A DNA stretch of 64,000 bases from Cryobacterium sp. PH31-L1 (GTDB lineage Bacteria > Actinomycetota > Actinomycetes > Actinomycetales > Microbacteriaceae): positions 62,001-126,000 of the forward strand of contig NZ_JASISM010000006.1 in assembly GCF_030063145.1 (NCBI RefSeq). The letters run 5' to 3'. A program made the position numbers and the translations under genes. The notes beneath the pieces are model-generated. The model saw only the letters and a list, made by a program, of their open reading frames with translations, searched no databases and had not been told where the DNA came from. Shown here in pieces: positions 17,640-26,191 of the stretch (position 1 is its first letter; each line of letters starts with the position of its first letter).

Positions 17640-18248
17640 CTACAGAACGAGACCGATCACCGAGGCGGCGAGCAGTCCCGCGAGTACCGCGATGGTGACC
17701 CAGTGGGGGGTCACGCGGAGGGCATCCGGATCAATGGCGGCACTATCCAGGTGTCCGGCGTCCCGCAGCTGTTCCCATCGTTGCCGCAACACAAACGCGA
17801 CCTGCCCGGATGCTGTCGTCACCGAGTCTCCCGGCCGAACACTTCGGCCGGCCCCATAGGCCGAATCGCCAAGGTTCTTCACATCGGAGCGCTCGATCGC
17901 GATCGCACCGCGGATGCCGGGGCTCGGCGCCGCCCAGACCGAAATTCGCCGCTCGGCGGTGAACAGGGTCAGGGTGTAGCGGGTGTCGATTCGCTGCACA
18001 TGAGGCCACGGCACGAAAAATGTGCGGAACACGTTGACGACCGTGATGCCCTCTTGCTCAAGCACAATGTGCGGCTGCCAGAACACAGCTCCGGCTGCTA
18101 TGGCGAAGAACAGCAGCAGCGGCACGGTGCGTACCAGATTCTCCAGGTCGTTCGCCAGCACCAGGCCGATGCACCCCGCCAGGCACAGCACGGCAACGAT
18201 GCCGGCCAGAACGCGGCCAAATACAGGACGAAATGTGAAGATCGACAT
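17640..18248 (-). CDS. Membrane protein with bacterial PH (bPH_6-like) domain, antisense in locus C
   Basis: 202 residues: two N-terminal membrane helices (about 9-31 and 39-57), a PH-like beta region (EQEGITVVNVFRTFFVPWPH, then RYTLTLFTAERRISVWAAP), a short helical stretch (FVLRQRWEQLRDAGHL) and a C-terminal helix. The locus B homologue shares length, topology and the pattern FRT-x2-VPW...LTL[YF]T. It starts 50 bases from the divergent ATPase gene. It could tether or regulate the importer, or act independently in the membrane; nothing in the sequence decides this. Confidence 0.75.
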   Translation of the reverse strand: MSIFTFRPVFGRVLAGIVAVLCLAGCIGLVLANDLENLVRTVPLLLFFAIAAGAVFWQPHIVLEQEGITVVNVFRTFFVPWPHVQRIDTRYTLTLFTAERRISVWAAPSPGIRGAIAIERSDVKNLGDSAYGAGRSVRPGDSVTTASGQVAFVLRQRWEQLRDAGHLDSAAIDPDALRVTPHWVTIAVLAGLLAASVIGLVL

Positions 18249-18298
18249 AGGTCCATTTTCACAGACGACGCGCTCGACACAGACAGGACCCCCCTTTC

Positions 18299-20005
18299 AT
18301 GAGTAACGAAGCAACCATTTCCGCCGGCGACAGCTCGTCTACACGCCCCGTCACCGAGGCTGTGCTCGAGGTCGCCGATCTCAATGTGGATTTCTGGGTC
18401 GAGGGGGAGCTCTACCCGGCGGCCATCAACATGAACTACCAGGTGCGCCGCGGCGAGGTGCTCGCCATCGTGGGGGAGTCCGGCTCGGGCAAAAGCGCCG
18501 GGACCATGGCGTTGCTCGGCCTACTGCCGCAAAATGCTCGCACGACCGGATCGATCAAGCTCCTCGGTAAAGAGATCTGCGGCATCCCCGAATCGGAAAT
18601 TCGCAAGGTGCGCGGCAACGATGTCGCCACCATCTTCCAAGAACCAATGACGGCCCTCAACCCGGTCTATACGGTGGGCTTCCAGATCGTGGAAGCCCTG
18701 CGCGCGCACTTCGACCTCTCGCCGCACGAAGCCAAGGCTCGCGCCATCGAATTGCTGACCCTCGTCGAGATGCCCAACCCCACGCTGTCCTTCGACAAGT
18801 ATCCGCACCAGTTGTCCGGGGGACAACGTCAACGGGCCATGATCGCCCAGTCGATTTCGTGCGACCCGGTCCTGCTGGTTGCCGACGAGCCGACGACCGC
18901 GCTCGACGTCACCGTGCAGGCAGAAATCCTCGATCTGCTGCGCAATCTGCACACCCGGCTCGACAGCGCTATCATCCTGATCACCCACGACATGGGCGTG
19001 GTCGCCGACCTGGCCGACTGGGTCATGGTAATGAAGGACGGGCTCACGGTCGAGGCGGGGCCCATCGACGACATCTTCACCCGTCCCCAGCATCCGTACA
19101 CGCAGCAATTACTCGCCGCGGTGCCGCACCTCGGGCGCGGCGTAGAGGCGGTCGCCCGGGAACAGGTGGCTCACCCGGTCGGGGTCAAGCCGGTACTCGA
19201 TTTTCAGAATGTCTCCATTGACTACCCGAAGCGTGGGCGCATTCCCGCGTTCCGGGCCGCCGATTCCATCGACTTTCAAATTTTCCCCGGGGAGATCGTC
19301 GGCCTGGTCGGCGAGTCCGGTTCGGGCAAGACGACGCTCGGCCGCGCCGCCGTCGGTCTGCTCCCGATCGCCGACGGCACGCTCATCTCCTGCGGGATCG
19401 ACATCTCGCACGCGAAAATGCGCGACCTGCGACCCCTACGCCGCAAGGCGGGCATCGTCTTTCAGGACCCGGCGTCATCGCTGAACCCGCGGATGCCGAT
19501 CGGAGAATCAATCGGAGAGCCTCTCTATCTGTCCGGCGAGGCGCGTGGCGCCGACCTCGACAAGCGTGTCCAAACGCTCCTGGAACAGGTGGAACTCCCA
19601 ACGAGCTACCGCAACCGCTTTCCGCACGAGCTGTCCGGAGGGCAGAAACAGCGGGTCGGCATCGCGCGCGCGCTCGCCCTGCATCCGGACCTGTTGGTTG
19701 CCGACGAACCGACCAGCGCGCTGGATGTCTCGGTGCAGGCTCGTTTTCTCGATCTGTTGCACGAGCTTCAGGAACGGCTCGGCTTCGCCTGCCTGTTCAT
19801 CAGTCATGACCTCGCGGTGGTCGACGCGCTCGCCCACCGGATTGCGGTGATGCACACCGGCAAGCTGGTGGAGCAGGGCACGAGCGATGAGATTCTGCGT
19901 GCGCCGAAGGATCCCTATACACAGCGACTTATCAGCGCGGTTCCGGTGCCGGACCCGGTGGAACAGCGTAACCGCCGCGAGGCTCGTCAGGCCGCCAAGG
20001 GGTAA
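18299..20005 (+). CDS. Peptide ABC transporter ATPase, fused DppD-DppF type (locus C)
   Basis: 568 residues with two nucleotide-binding domains. NBD1: Walker A GESGSGKSA at 59-67, IFQEPMTALNP, LSGGQRQR, LLVADEPTTALD, ITHDMG. NBD2: Walker A GESGSGKTT at about 339-347, VFQDPASSLNP, LSGGQKQR, LLVADEPTSALD, ISHDLA. It is the closest relative in this window of the locus B ATPase; the linker between the domains is shorter. The antisense PH gene separates it from the permease genes exactly as in locus B. Confidence 0.92.
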   Translation: MSNEATISAGDSSSTRPVTEAVLEVADLNVDFWVEGELYPAAINMNYQVRRGEVLAIVGESGSGKSAGTMALLGLLPQNARTTGSIKLLGKEICGIPESEIRKVRGNDVATIFQEPMTALNPVYTVGFQIVEALRAHFDLSPHEAKARAIELLTLVEMPNPTLSFDKYPHQLSGGQRQRAMIAQSISCDPVLLVADEPTTALDVTVQAEILDLLRNLHTRLDSAIILITHDMGVVADLADWVMVMKDGLTVEAGPIDDIFTRPQHPYTQQLLAAVPHLGRGVEAVAREQVAHPVGVKPVLDFQNVSIDYPKRGRIPAFRAADSIDFQIFPGEIVGLVGESGSGKTTLGRAAVGLLPIADGTLISCGIDISHAKMRDLRPLRRKAGIVFQDPASSLNPRMPIGESIGEPLYLSGEARGADLDKRVQTLLEQVELPTSYRNRFPHELSGGQKQRVGIARALALHPDLLVADEPTSALDVSVQARFLDLLHELQERLGFACLFISHDLAVVDALAHRIAVMHTGKLVEQGTSDEILRAPKDPYTQRLISAVPVPDPVEQRNRREARQAAKG

Positions 20006-20020
20006 GAGGAACGGGACGCG

Positions 20021-20047
20021 CGCCACACCCACCGATCCGGTGGCGTG
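20021..20047 (+). terminator. Possible terminator after locus C
   Basis: CCACCG and CGGTGG face each other around a 3-base loop, and the pairing extends imperfectly outward (CCACAC with GTGG). It begins 16 bases after the ATPase stop and no T-run follows, so support is moderate. Confidence 0.4.
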
Positions 20048-20067
20048 GATACGGTAGGATAGTACTT

Positions 20068-20084
20068 TGGGTCACATTATGACC
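20068..20084. promoter_or_regulatory. Palindrome GGGTCA-N5-TGACCC upstream of typA
   Basis: GGGTCA and TGACCC form an inverted repeat with a 5-base centre, 67 bases before the typA start and just downstream of a -10-like sequence (TAGGAT, 20054-20059). It may be an operator or a leader hairpin. Confidence 0.4.
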
Positions 20085-20150
20085 CCCGGTATCCATTCTT
20101 CGTCGCGCGCGAGACTCTGCGGCACTCATTCTTCGTAAGGATCTATTTTT

Positions 20151-22061
20151 ATGGCGATTGCTACCCGCAATAACCTCCGAAATGTTGCAATCGTTGCTCA
20201 CGTTGACCACGGTAAGACGACGCTGGTAGACGCGATGCTCAAGCAGACCGACTCCTTCGCTGACCACTCACACGTTGAAGAACGCGCGATGGACTCGAAC
20301 GAACTCGAGCGTGAAAAGGGCATCACGATTCTCGCCAAGAACACGGCGGTTTCCTACAAGGGCATCCACGCAGCCGACGGTCCGATCACCATCAACGTGA
20401 TCGACACCCCGGGCCACGCTGACTTCGGTGGCGAGGTCGAGCGCGGTCTGTCCATGGTTGACGGCGTTGTGCTCCTCGTTGACGCATCAGAGGGCCCGCT
20501 GCCGCAGACCCGTTTCGTGCTCCGCAAGGCGCTCGAAGCCAAGCTCCCCGTCATCCTGCTGGTCAACAAGACCGACCGTCCCGACGCGCGCATCGATGAG
20601 GTTGTGGCCGAGAGCCAGGACCTGCTCATCGGTCTCGCGAGCGACATGGCCGACGACTTCCCCGACCTCGACCTCGACGCCGTTCTCGACGTACCCGTCG
20701 TCTACGCATCCGGTCGTAATGGTGCCGCCAGCTGGAACAAGCCCGAAGACGGCACGCTGCCCGACAACGATGACCTCGAACCGTTGTTTGACGCGATCCT
20801 CAAGCACATCCCGGCACCGACCTACGATGACACGCACCCGCTTCAGGCGCACGTCACCAACCTCGACGCCTCGCCGTTCCTCGGCCGCCTCGCACTCCTG
20901 CGCATCTTCAACGGCACGATCAAGAAGGGGCAGACCGTAGCCTGGGCCCAGCAGGACGGCACCGTCAGCAACGTGAAGATCACCGAGCTGCTCATCACGA
21001 AGGCGCTGGACCGCTACCCGACCGAGAGCGCCGGCCCCGGCGACATCGTTGCCGTTGCCGGTATCGAGAACATCACCATCGGTGAGACCCTCTGCGACCC
21101 GGAAGACGTGCGCCCGTTGCCGACCATCACGGTCGACGACCCGGCCATCTCGATGACCATCGGAACCAACACCTCGCCACTCATGGGCAAGGTCAAGGGC
21201 CACAAGCTCACCGCCCGGATGGTCAAGGACCGCCTCGACCGCGAGCTCGTCGGTAACGTCTCGCTCAAGGTCGTCGACATCGGACGCCCGGACGCCTGGG
21301 AGGTGCAGGGCCGTGGAGAACTGGCCCTCGCCATCCTGGTCGAACAGATGCGCCGCGAAGGCTTCGAGCTCACCGTCGGCAAGCCTCAGGTAGTTGTGAA
21401 GCGCATTGACGGCAAGGTGCACGAGCCGTTCGAGCACCTCACCATTGACGCTCCCGAGGAATACCTCGGCGCCATCACGCAGCTGCTCGCCGCTCGCAAG
21501 GGCCGCATGGAGAACATGGCCAACCACGGCACGGGCTGGGTTCGCATGGAATTCATCGTTCCGTCGCGCGGCCTGATCGGCTTCCGCACGCAGTTCCTCA
21601 CCGACACGCGGGGTACCGGTATCGCCAACGCGATCCTGCACGGCTACGAGCCCTGGGCCGGCACCATTAACACCCGTACGAACGGTTCCATCGTGGCCGA
21701 CCGTTCGGGTGCGGTCACCCCGTTCGCGATCATCAACCTGCAGGAGCGCATGTCGTTCTTCGTGCAGCCGACCAGCGAGGTCTACGAGGGCATGGTTATC
21801 GGCGAGAATTCGCGCGCCGACGACATGGACGTGAACATCACCAAGGAAAAGAAACTGACCAACATGCGTCAGTCCAGCTCCGACACGTTCGAGTCGATGA
21901 CACCGCCCAAGCAGCTGTCGCTCGAGCAGTGCCTCGAATTCGCCCGCGAAGACGAGTGCGTCGAGGTCACCCCGGCCGCCGTGCGTATCCGCAAAGTAGA
22001 GCTGACGGCATCCGCTCGCTCGCGCCAGGTTTCGCGCGTGAAGAAGATGGACGCGAACTAA
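20151..22061 (+). CDS. typA: Ribosome-associated translational GTPase TypA/BipA
   Basis: TypA/BipA is an elongation-factor-like GTPase that binds the 70S ribosome and assists 50S assembly and stress adaptation, including growth in the cold. The sequence has G1 AHVDHGKTT at 16-24, the switch II motif [15 protein letters not shown], and NKTDRPDAR for guanine binding. The EF-Tu domain 2, EF-G-like domains III and V and the BipA C-terminal domain follow. The length, 636 residues, is normal for actinobacterial TypA. AAGGAT lies upstream of the ATG, and a strong terminator follows. Confidence 0.97.
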   Translation: MAIATRNNLRNVAIVAHVDHGKTTLVDAMLKQTDSFADHSHVEERAMDSNELEREKGITILAKNTAVSYKGIHAADGPITINVIDTPGHADFGGEVERGLSMVDGVVLLVDASEGPLPQTRFVLRKALEAKLPVILLVNKTDRPDARIDEVVAESQDLLIGLASDMADDFPDLDLDAVLDVPVVYASGRNGAASWNKPEDGTLPDNDDLEPLFDAILKHIPAPTYDDTHPLQAHVTNLDASPFLGRLALLRIFNGTIKKGQTVAWAQQDGTVSNVKITELLITKALDRYPTESAGPGDIVAVAGIENITIGETLCDPEDVRPLPTITVDDPAISMTIGTNTSPLMGKVKGHKLTARMVKDRLDRELVGNVSLKVVDIGRPDAWEVQGRGELALAILVEQMRREGFELTVGKPQVVVKRIDGKVHEPFEHLTIDAPEEYLGAITQLLAARKGRMENMANHGTGWVRMEFIVPSRGLIGFRTQFLTDTRGTGIANAILHGYEPWAGTINTRTNGSIVADRSGAVTPFAIINLQERMSFFVQPTSEVYEGMVIGENSRADDMDVNITKEKKLTNMRQSSSDTFESMTPPKQLSLEQCLEFAREDECVEVTPAAVRIRKVELTASARSRQVSRVKKMDAN

Positions 22062-22074
22062 CCCTTCGAAACCC

Positions 22075-22104
22075 AATGCCCTCTCGGTTCGCCGAGGGGG
22101 CATT
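22075..22104 (+). terminator. Terminator of typA
   Basis: AATGCCCTCTCGG and CCGAGGGGGCATT pair with one G-T wobble around a TTCG tetraloop, followed by GTTGTG. It starts 14 bases after the typA stop. Confidence 0.85.
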
Positions 22105-22153
22105 GTTGTGCGCGCGGCCGCATTAGAATTCAGACGAAACTGAAGGACTTGAT

Positions 22154-22612
22154 ATGACTATTTCCTCCCGTAGCCGCCGCCTCCTGTTTGCGCTCGTGAT
22201 CGCCGCCACCCTGCCCGCGCTGGCCGCCTGCTCCATCGGCGACACCGTGCAGCAGACGGTGAACGGGGCCGTGCAGGATGCGACCGGGGGCGACGTCAGC
22301 CTCGATGGTTCGCTCCCGAAAGACTGGCCGGCCGAAGTGCCGCTCATCGACGGCGAGGTTCTGTTCGCCACCGGCGGCATTGGCGAGGGCGAGGTCGGTG
22401 GTTGGGTCGTCACGATCAAGGCAACGTCGGCCACGCCGATCGAGGCTGCCCGGGCGCAGCTTCTCGCCGCCGGGTTCACTGTGGCCGTGGGCGTTCCGGG
22501 GGCCGACTCCGAAGTGGTGACCGTCACGAACGCGACCTACGGCGTCGTGGTCGCGGGGAACGCAGATGGCATTCTGTACACGGTGACGCCGCTGCCTGAT
22601 GCGCTGAAGTAA
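22154..22612 (+). CDS. Small lipoprotein of unknown function
   Basis: 152 residues. A basic start (TISSRSRR) leads a hydrophobic stretch and lipobox LAAC, with Cys26 as the likely lipid-modified residue. The mature part is a compact alpha/beta-looking domain with the motif GSLPKDWPAEVPLIDGEV and several Gly/Val-rich strands. GAAGG precedes the ATG. I recognise the general pattern of actinobacterial surface lipoproteins but no named family. Its 3' end faces efeB, 7 bases from stop to stop. Confidence 0.8.
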   Translation: MTISSRSRRLLFALVIAATLPALAACSIGDTVQQTVNGAVQDATGGDVSLDGSLPKDWPAEVPLIDGEVLFATGGIGEGEVGGWVVTIKATSATPIEAARAQLLAAGFTVAVGVPGADSEVVTVTNATYGVVVAGNADGILYTVTPLPDALK

Positions 22613-22619
22613 TCGCGCG

Positions 22620-23951
22620 TTACGCGAAGAGGGCAGACCCGACGTAGGCTCCGTCGGTGGCGCCGGCCGGAACCACGAACAACGCGCTTCCGACATGGCG
22701 AATGTACTCGTTCAGGGCATCGTGCTTGGCGAGGTTGAGCTGCACGGTCGTGAACTGGGCCGGCGAACGCTGGAAGCTGATGAAGAACAGCCCGGCCTCG
22801 AGGCGGCCGAGGTCATCGTTGCCGTCGACGAAGTTGTAGCCGCGCCGCAGCAGCTTCATACCCTTGTTCTGGGTGGGATGCGCCAGCCGCACGTGAGCAG
22901 CTGCGCCGATAAGTGGCTGGTCATCCCGACCGGCGATCGTGAAATCGGGTTCGCTGAACTCGGTGCCGCCCGAGAGTGGCGCGCCGGCCCCCTTGGTGCG
23001 GCCGAACACCGTCTCCTGCTCGCGGAGAATGGTGCGATCCCAGGTTTCAATGGTCATGCGGATGCGCCGCGCCACCAGGTAGGAGCCGCCGGCCAGCCAA
23101 GCCGGCCCATCGGCCGCGGAGACCCAGACCTGGTCGTTGACGACGTCGGGCTGCTCGGCCTTGATGTTGGCGGTGCCGTCCTTGAACCCGAACAGGTTGC
23201 GCGGGGTCGCCTGGGCCGTCGAGGTCGACGAGGTGCGCCCGAAGCCGAGCTGCGACCAGCGCAGGGCGGCCCGTCCGAACGCTATGCGGGACAGGTTGCG
23301 AATGGCGTGCACGGCCACCTGAGGGTCGTTGGAACAGGCCTGGATGCACAGGTCGCCGTTGCTTCGCCCGGCATCGAGGTCGTCGCCGGGAAAATGCGGC
23401 AGGGGCGTGAGGTCTGCGGGGCGGCGGGCGGCGATGCCGAAGCGATCGACGCCAGCCGCTGTTTCAAACAGGGTCGGGCCGAAACCGAACGTTATGGTCA
23501 GACCGGCCGTTGGCAGCCCCTGGGCCTCGCCGGTGTCCTCCGGCGGGGCGTCGTAGGGGCCGCTGACAGCGCCGTACTCGCCGATATCCTGGCCGGCGGT
23601 CATGGCAGCGGAGGCGATGGTCCAGTCCTGCAGCAGCTCGATCAGCTCCGCTCGCGTCGTGCCGGCCGAGACGTCGAACGCGGCGAAATGCAGGCGATCC
23701 TGCGCGGGCGTGACGATGCCGGCCTGGTGGCTGCCGTAAAACGGGTAGACCGCCGAAGCGGATGCCGCCCCCGGCGACGCCGACGCCGCCAGCGCCACCC
23801 GGTCCCCGGCTACCCCCAGTCCGATGCCGGCCACGCTGGCCCCGGCGAGGCCGAGCAGCCCGCGCCGGGACAGGCCGCGGGCGGGCTCGGCCAGATCGGT
23901 GGACCCGGTGCGCTTATCGCCCTTCACGGTGCGCTTCACCGCGCGACTCAC
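22620..23951 (-). CDS. efeB: Deferrochelatase/dye-decolourising peroxidase EfeB
   Basis: A DyP-type haem peroxidase exported by the Tat pathway, part of the EfeUOB ferrous-iron importer. It is thought to oxidise iron or release it from haem outside the membrane. The N-terminus has a twin-arginine signal (SRRGLLGLAG, arginines at 29-30) and a hydrophobic h-region. The DyP motif GFKDG is near residue 255. Length is 443. Its start overlaps the efeO stop by four bases (ATGA), so it is translationally coupled as the last gene of efeU-efeO-efeB. Confidence 0.95.
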   Translation of the reverse strand: MSRAVKRTVKGDKRTGSTDLAEPARGLSRRGLLGLAGASVAGIGLGVAGDRVALAASASPGAASASAVYPFYGSHQAGIVTPAQDRLHFAAFDVSAGTTRAELIELLQDWTIASAAMTAGQDIGEYGAVSGPYDAPPEDTGEAQGLPTAGLTITFGFGPTLFETAAGVDRFGIAARRPADLTPLPHFPGDDLDAGRSNGDLCIQACSNDPQVAVHAIRNLSRIAFGRAALRWSQLGFGRTSSTSTAQATPRNLFGFKDGTANIKAEQPDVVNDQVWVSAADGPAWLAGGSYLVARRIRMTIETWDRTILREQETVFGRTKGAGAPLSGGTEFSEPDFTIAGRDDQPLIGAAAHVRLAHPTQNKGMKLLRRGYNFVDGNDDLGRLEAGLFFISFQRSPAQFTTVQLNLAKHDALNEYIRHVGSALFVVPAGATDGAYVGSALFA

Positions 23952-25117
23952 AACACGAGCGCGGCCGTGAGCTGGTTCAGCGGCTCGCCGAGCGCGTTGA
24001 CCTGGTCGGCGAGGGCGCGAACCTCGGCCGGCGTGAGGTCGGTGTAGAGCGTGAAGCCGTCGCCGACGCGCTGGGCGTCGAGCAGCGTCTGCAACGAAGC
24101 AAACTCGGTGTCGAGCGACGCGGCGAGGTCGGCATCCGTTTTCAGCAAAATGGGACGCACCCCGTCGTAGAGCACCTTGGCGCCGTCGACGTTGGCCTGG
24201 AAAGCCCAGAGGTCGGTGTGCGACCAGGTCTCCTCTTCGCCGGTGACCTTGCCCGTGGCGACCTCGTCGAGCAGGCCGATCGCCCCGTTGGTCTGCTGCG
24301 ACAGGTTGAAGGTGAGGCCCTGCACCTTCTCGTGCAGGGTGGCGGTGTCAGCGACGAGCTGCTCGGTGAGCGCCACGCGCTTGCCAGCGGTGTAAGCCAG
24401 GAAACCTGCCTCAGCGTCCTGCGGCCAGAGGTCCTTCTCGATGGCGTGCCAGCCGGTCCAGTTTTGGCCCTCTTCGAGGTCGGCTTCGCGCAGGTCGAGC
24501 TTCGGGTCGAGGTCGCCGAACGATTCGGCGATGGTCTCCACGCGTTCCCAATGCACCCGGGTCGATGCGTACAGGCTGCGGGCGGTGTCATCGTCCCCCG
24601 CTGAATAGGCGGCGGCGAACGCGTCGGTGCCGGTGACGAGCTGGTCGATCTGGTCGCTCACGTACGAGGCGTAGTTGGTGTTGGCGGTGTCGATCTGGGT
24701 CGCGAGGTCAACGTTGACGGTGGCGGCGGCATCCGTTTTCGTGGCGGTGAACGCGGCCTTGCCGACACCGTCGCCGGTCATGCCCGGCTTGCAGGCGGTG
24801 AAGTAACTGCCGGCATCGAGCTGTACCACCAGGTCGCGGCTGAGGCCGGGGCCGATATTCTCGGCTTCCCCGACGATGCGCAGGCCGTCTTCGGCCAGCA
24901 GATAGAACTCGGTCACCTGGTCGCCGGAATTGGTGACCGAGAAGCGGATGCTGCCTGCCGGCGCCTCGTTCGCGCTCACCGCGCAGTCGGTCGCGCTGCT
25001 GTCCACGGTGATGGCTGTGTGGGTGGCCGCCGGATTATTGGCGACGCAGCCGCTCAGGAGGCCGATTCCGAGAATACCGAGGCCGAACAGGCTGGCGGAA
25101 CGTAAGACACGGGGCAT
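23948..25117 (-). CDS. efeO: Iron uptake lipoprotein EfeO (cupredoxin plus M75 domain)
   Basis: Periplasm-side iron-binding component of EfeUOB, 389 residues. The signal ends in lipobox LSGC with Cys24. The mature N-terminal domain (about 33-130) is cupredoxin-like. The C-terminal imelysin/M75-like domain carries the metal-binding HWERVE at 189-194 and the GWHAIEKDLW segment near 223-232. The gene follows efeU after 30 bases and overlaps efeB. A lipoprotein form suits a Gram-positive cell without a true periplasm. Confidence 0.95.
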   Translation of the reverse strand: MPRVLRSASLFGLGILGIGLLSGCVANNPAATHTAITVDSSATDCAVSANEAPAGSIRFSVTNSGDQVTEFYLLAEDGLRIVGEAENIGPGLSRDLVVQLDAGSYFTACKPGMTGDGVGKAAFTATKTDAAATVNVDLATQIDTANTNYASYVSDQIDQLVTGTDAFAAAYSAGDDDTARSLYASTRVHWERVETIAESFGDLDPKLDLREADLEEGQNWTGWHAIEKDLWPQDAEAGFLAYTAGKRVALTEQLVADTATLHEKVQGLTFNLSQQTNGAIGLLDEVATGKVTGEEETWSHTDLWAFQANVDGAKVLYDGVRPILLKTDADLAASLDTEFASLQTLLDAQRVGDGFTLYTDLTPAEVRALADQVNALGEPLNQLTAALVL

Positions 25118-25147
25118 GGAGATCCTTTGAACTGGGCGAGAAAAAAG

Positions 25148-26017
25148 TCAGTGTGCGGCGACGGGCGTTGGCGACGGCGCGGTTGGTGCAGCCGGGGCTG
25201 GGCTGGTGCTCGTGCGGCCGTGACGGCTCTTTCTGATGAAGACCGTCAGGGTGGGCACGGCATAGGCCAGCCAGGCGAACATTTCCAGCCAGGTGGTGGC
25301 AGGGGAGAAGTTCAGGGTGCCCTTGAGCAGGGTGCCGTACCAGCTGTCCGGCGGTACGGCGGCGCTCACGTTGAACGCGAGGGCGTGCAACCCGGGCAGG
25401 AGGCCGGCCTCCTGCAGGTCGTGCACGCCGTATGAGAGCACGCCAGCGGCCACGACGATAAGGATGGCGCCGGTGTAGGTGAAAAACTTCGACAGGTTGA
25501 TCTTGAGCATGCCGGCGTAAATCAAAACGCCCAGGCCGATCGCGGTCACGATACCGAGCGCAGCGCCGAGCAACGGCATGGTCGTTGCGCCGGTGGCCTG
25601 AACGGCGGCCCAGATGAACAGGGCCGTTTCGATGCCCTCCCGGCCGACGGCCAGGAACGCCACGAGTACGAGACCGAGGCCGGCACCGACGAGGTGCTTG
25701 TCGATGTTGCCCTGCAGATGACCCTTGAGGTCGCGTGCGGTGCGCAGCATCCAGAACACCATCCAGGTCACCAGGCCGGTCGCGACGATCGACAGCACGC
25801 CGCCGATGGTCTCCTGGGCGGTGAACGACAGCCCATACGTGCCGAAGGTGAGCAGCGCGCCGATGCCCAGGGCGAGCAGCACGGCCAGGGCTACGCCGAG
25901 CCAGATGCGCGGCAGCAGGTCACGTCGACCGATTTTCACGACGTAGGCGATGAGAATCGTCACGATCAGCGCGGCTTCAAGGCCTTCGCGCAGGCCGATC
26001 AGGTAGTTTGCGAGCAC
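25148..26017 (-). CDS. efeU: Ferrous/ferric iron permease EfeU (FTR1 family)
   Basis: Membrane permease of the oxidase-dependent FTR1 family, 289 residues and about seven helices. Both iron-binding REXXE motifs are present: REGLE at 10-14 and REGIE at 126-130. The start is GTG with GAGGA five bases upstream. First gene of the efeUOB operon. A DtxR/IdeR-like box 46 bases upstream of the start implies repression when iron is plentiful. The C-terminal tail is Pro/Ala/Thr-rich. Confidence 0.95.
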   Translation of the reverse strand: MLANYLIGLREGLEAALIVTILIAYVVKIGRRDLLPRIWLGVALAVLLALGIGALLTFGTYGLSFTAQETIGGVLSIVATGLVTWMVFWMLRTARDLKGHLQGNIDKHLVGAGLGLVLVAFLAVGREGIETALFIWAAVQATGATTMPLLGAALGIVTAIGLGVLIYAGMLKINLSKFFTYTGAILIVVAAGVLSYGVHDLQEAGLLPGLHALAFNVSAAVPPDSWYGTLLKGTLNFSPATTWLEMFAWLAYAVPTLTVFIRKSRHGRTSTSPAPAAPTAPSPTPVAAH

Positions 26018-26062
26018 AGGGTTCCTCGAACTATTCGGGCAATGGTTTCTGGCAAAAAATTT

Positions 26063-26080
26063 GGTAAGGCTAACCTTACC
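26063..26080. promoter_or_regulatory. DtxR/IdeR-like iron box
   Basis: GGTAAGGCTAACCTTACC is a near-perfect palindrome resembling the DtxR/IdeR consensus (TWAGGTTAGSCTAACCTWA). It lies between efeU and the divergent membrane gene. On the efeU strand a possible -10, TAGAGT (26088-26093), would place the box at the transcription start, a repressing position. Confidence 0.7.
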
Positions 26081-26191
26081 GCTGTTGACTCTAGTCCGAA
26101 CCGCGCGATCGTGTCTAGTTATGATTTGATTCAGGCACAGACTTTACCCAGCAACGAACGGCCCGCAAGAGCAGAAACGGTGCGTACGCCC

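Noticed and set aside
20487..22103. Open frame of 538 residues on the minus strand opposite typA
   Set aside because: typA is unmistakable on the + strand; the antisense frame has no recognisable domain and biased composition.
25694..26191. Upstream extension of the PIG-L-like gene
   Set aside because: The frame stays open but overlaps efeU and the iron box and encodes no family-like sequence; the PIG-L-like domain starts at about 26192.
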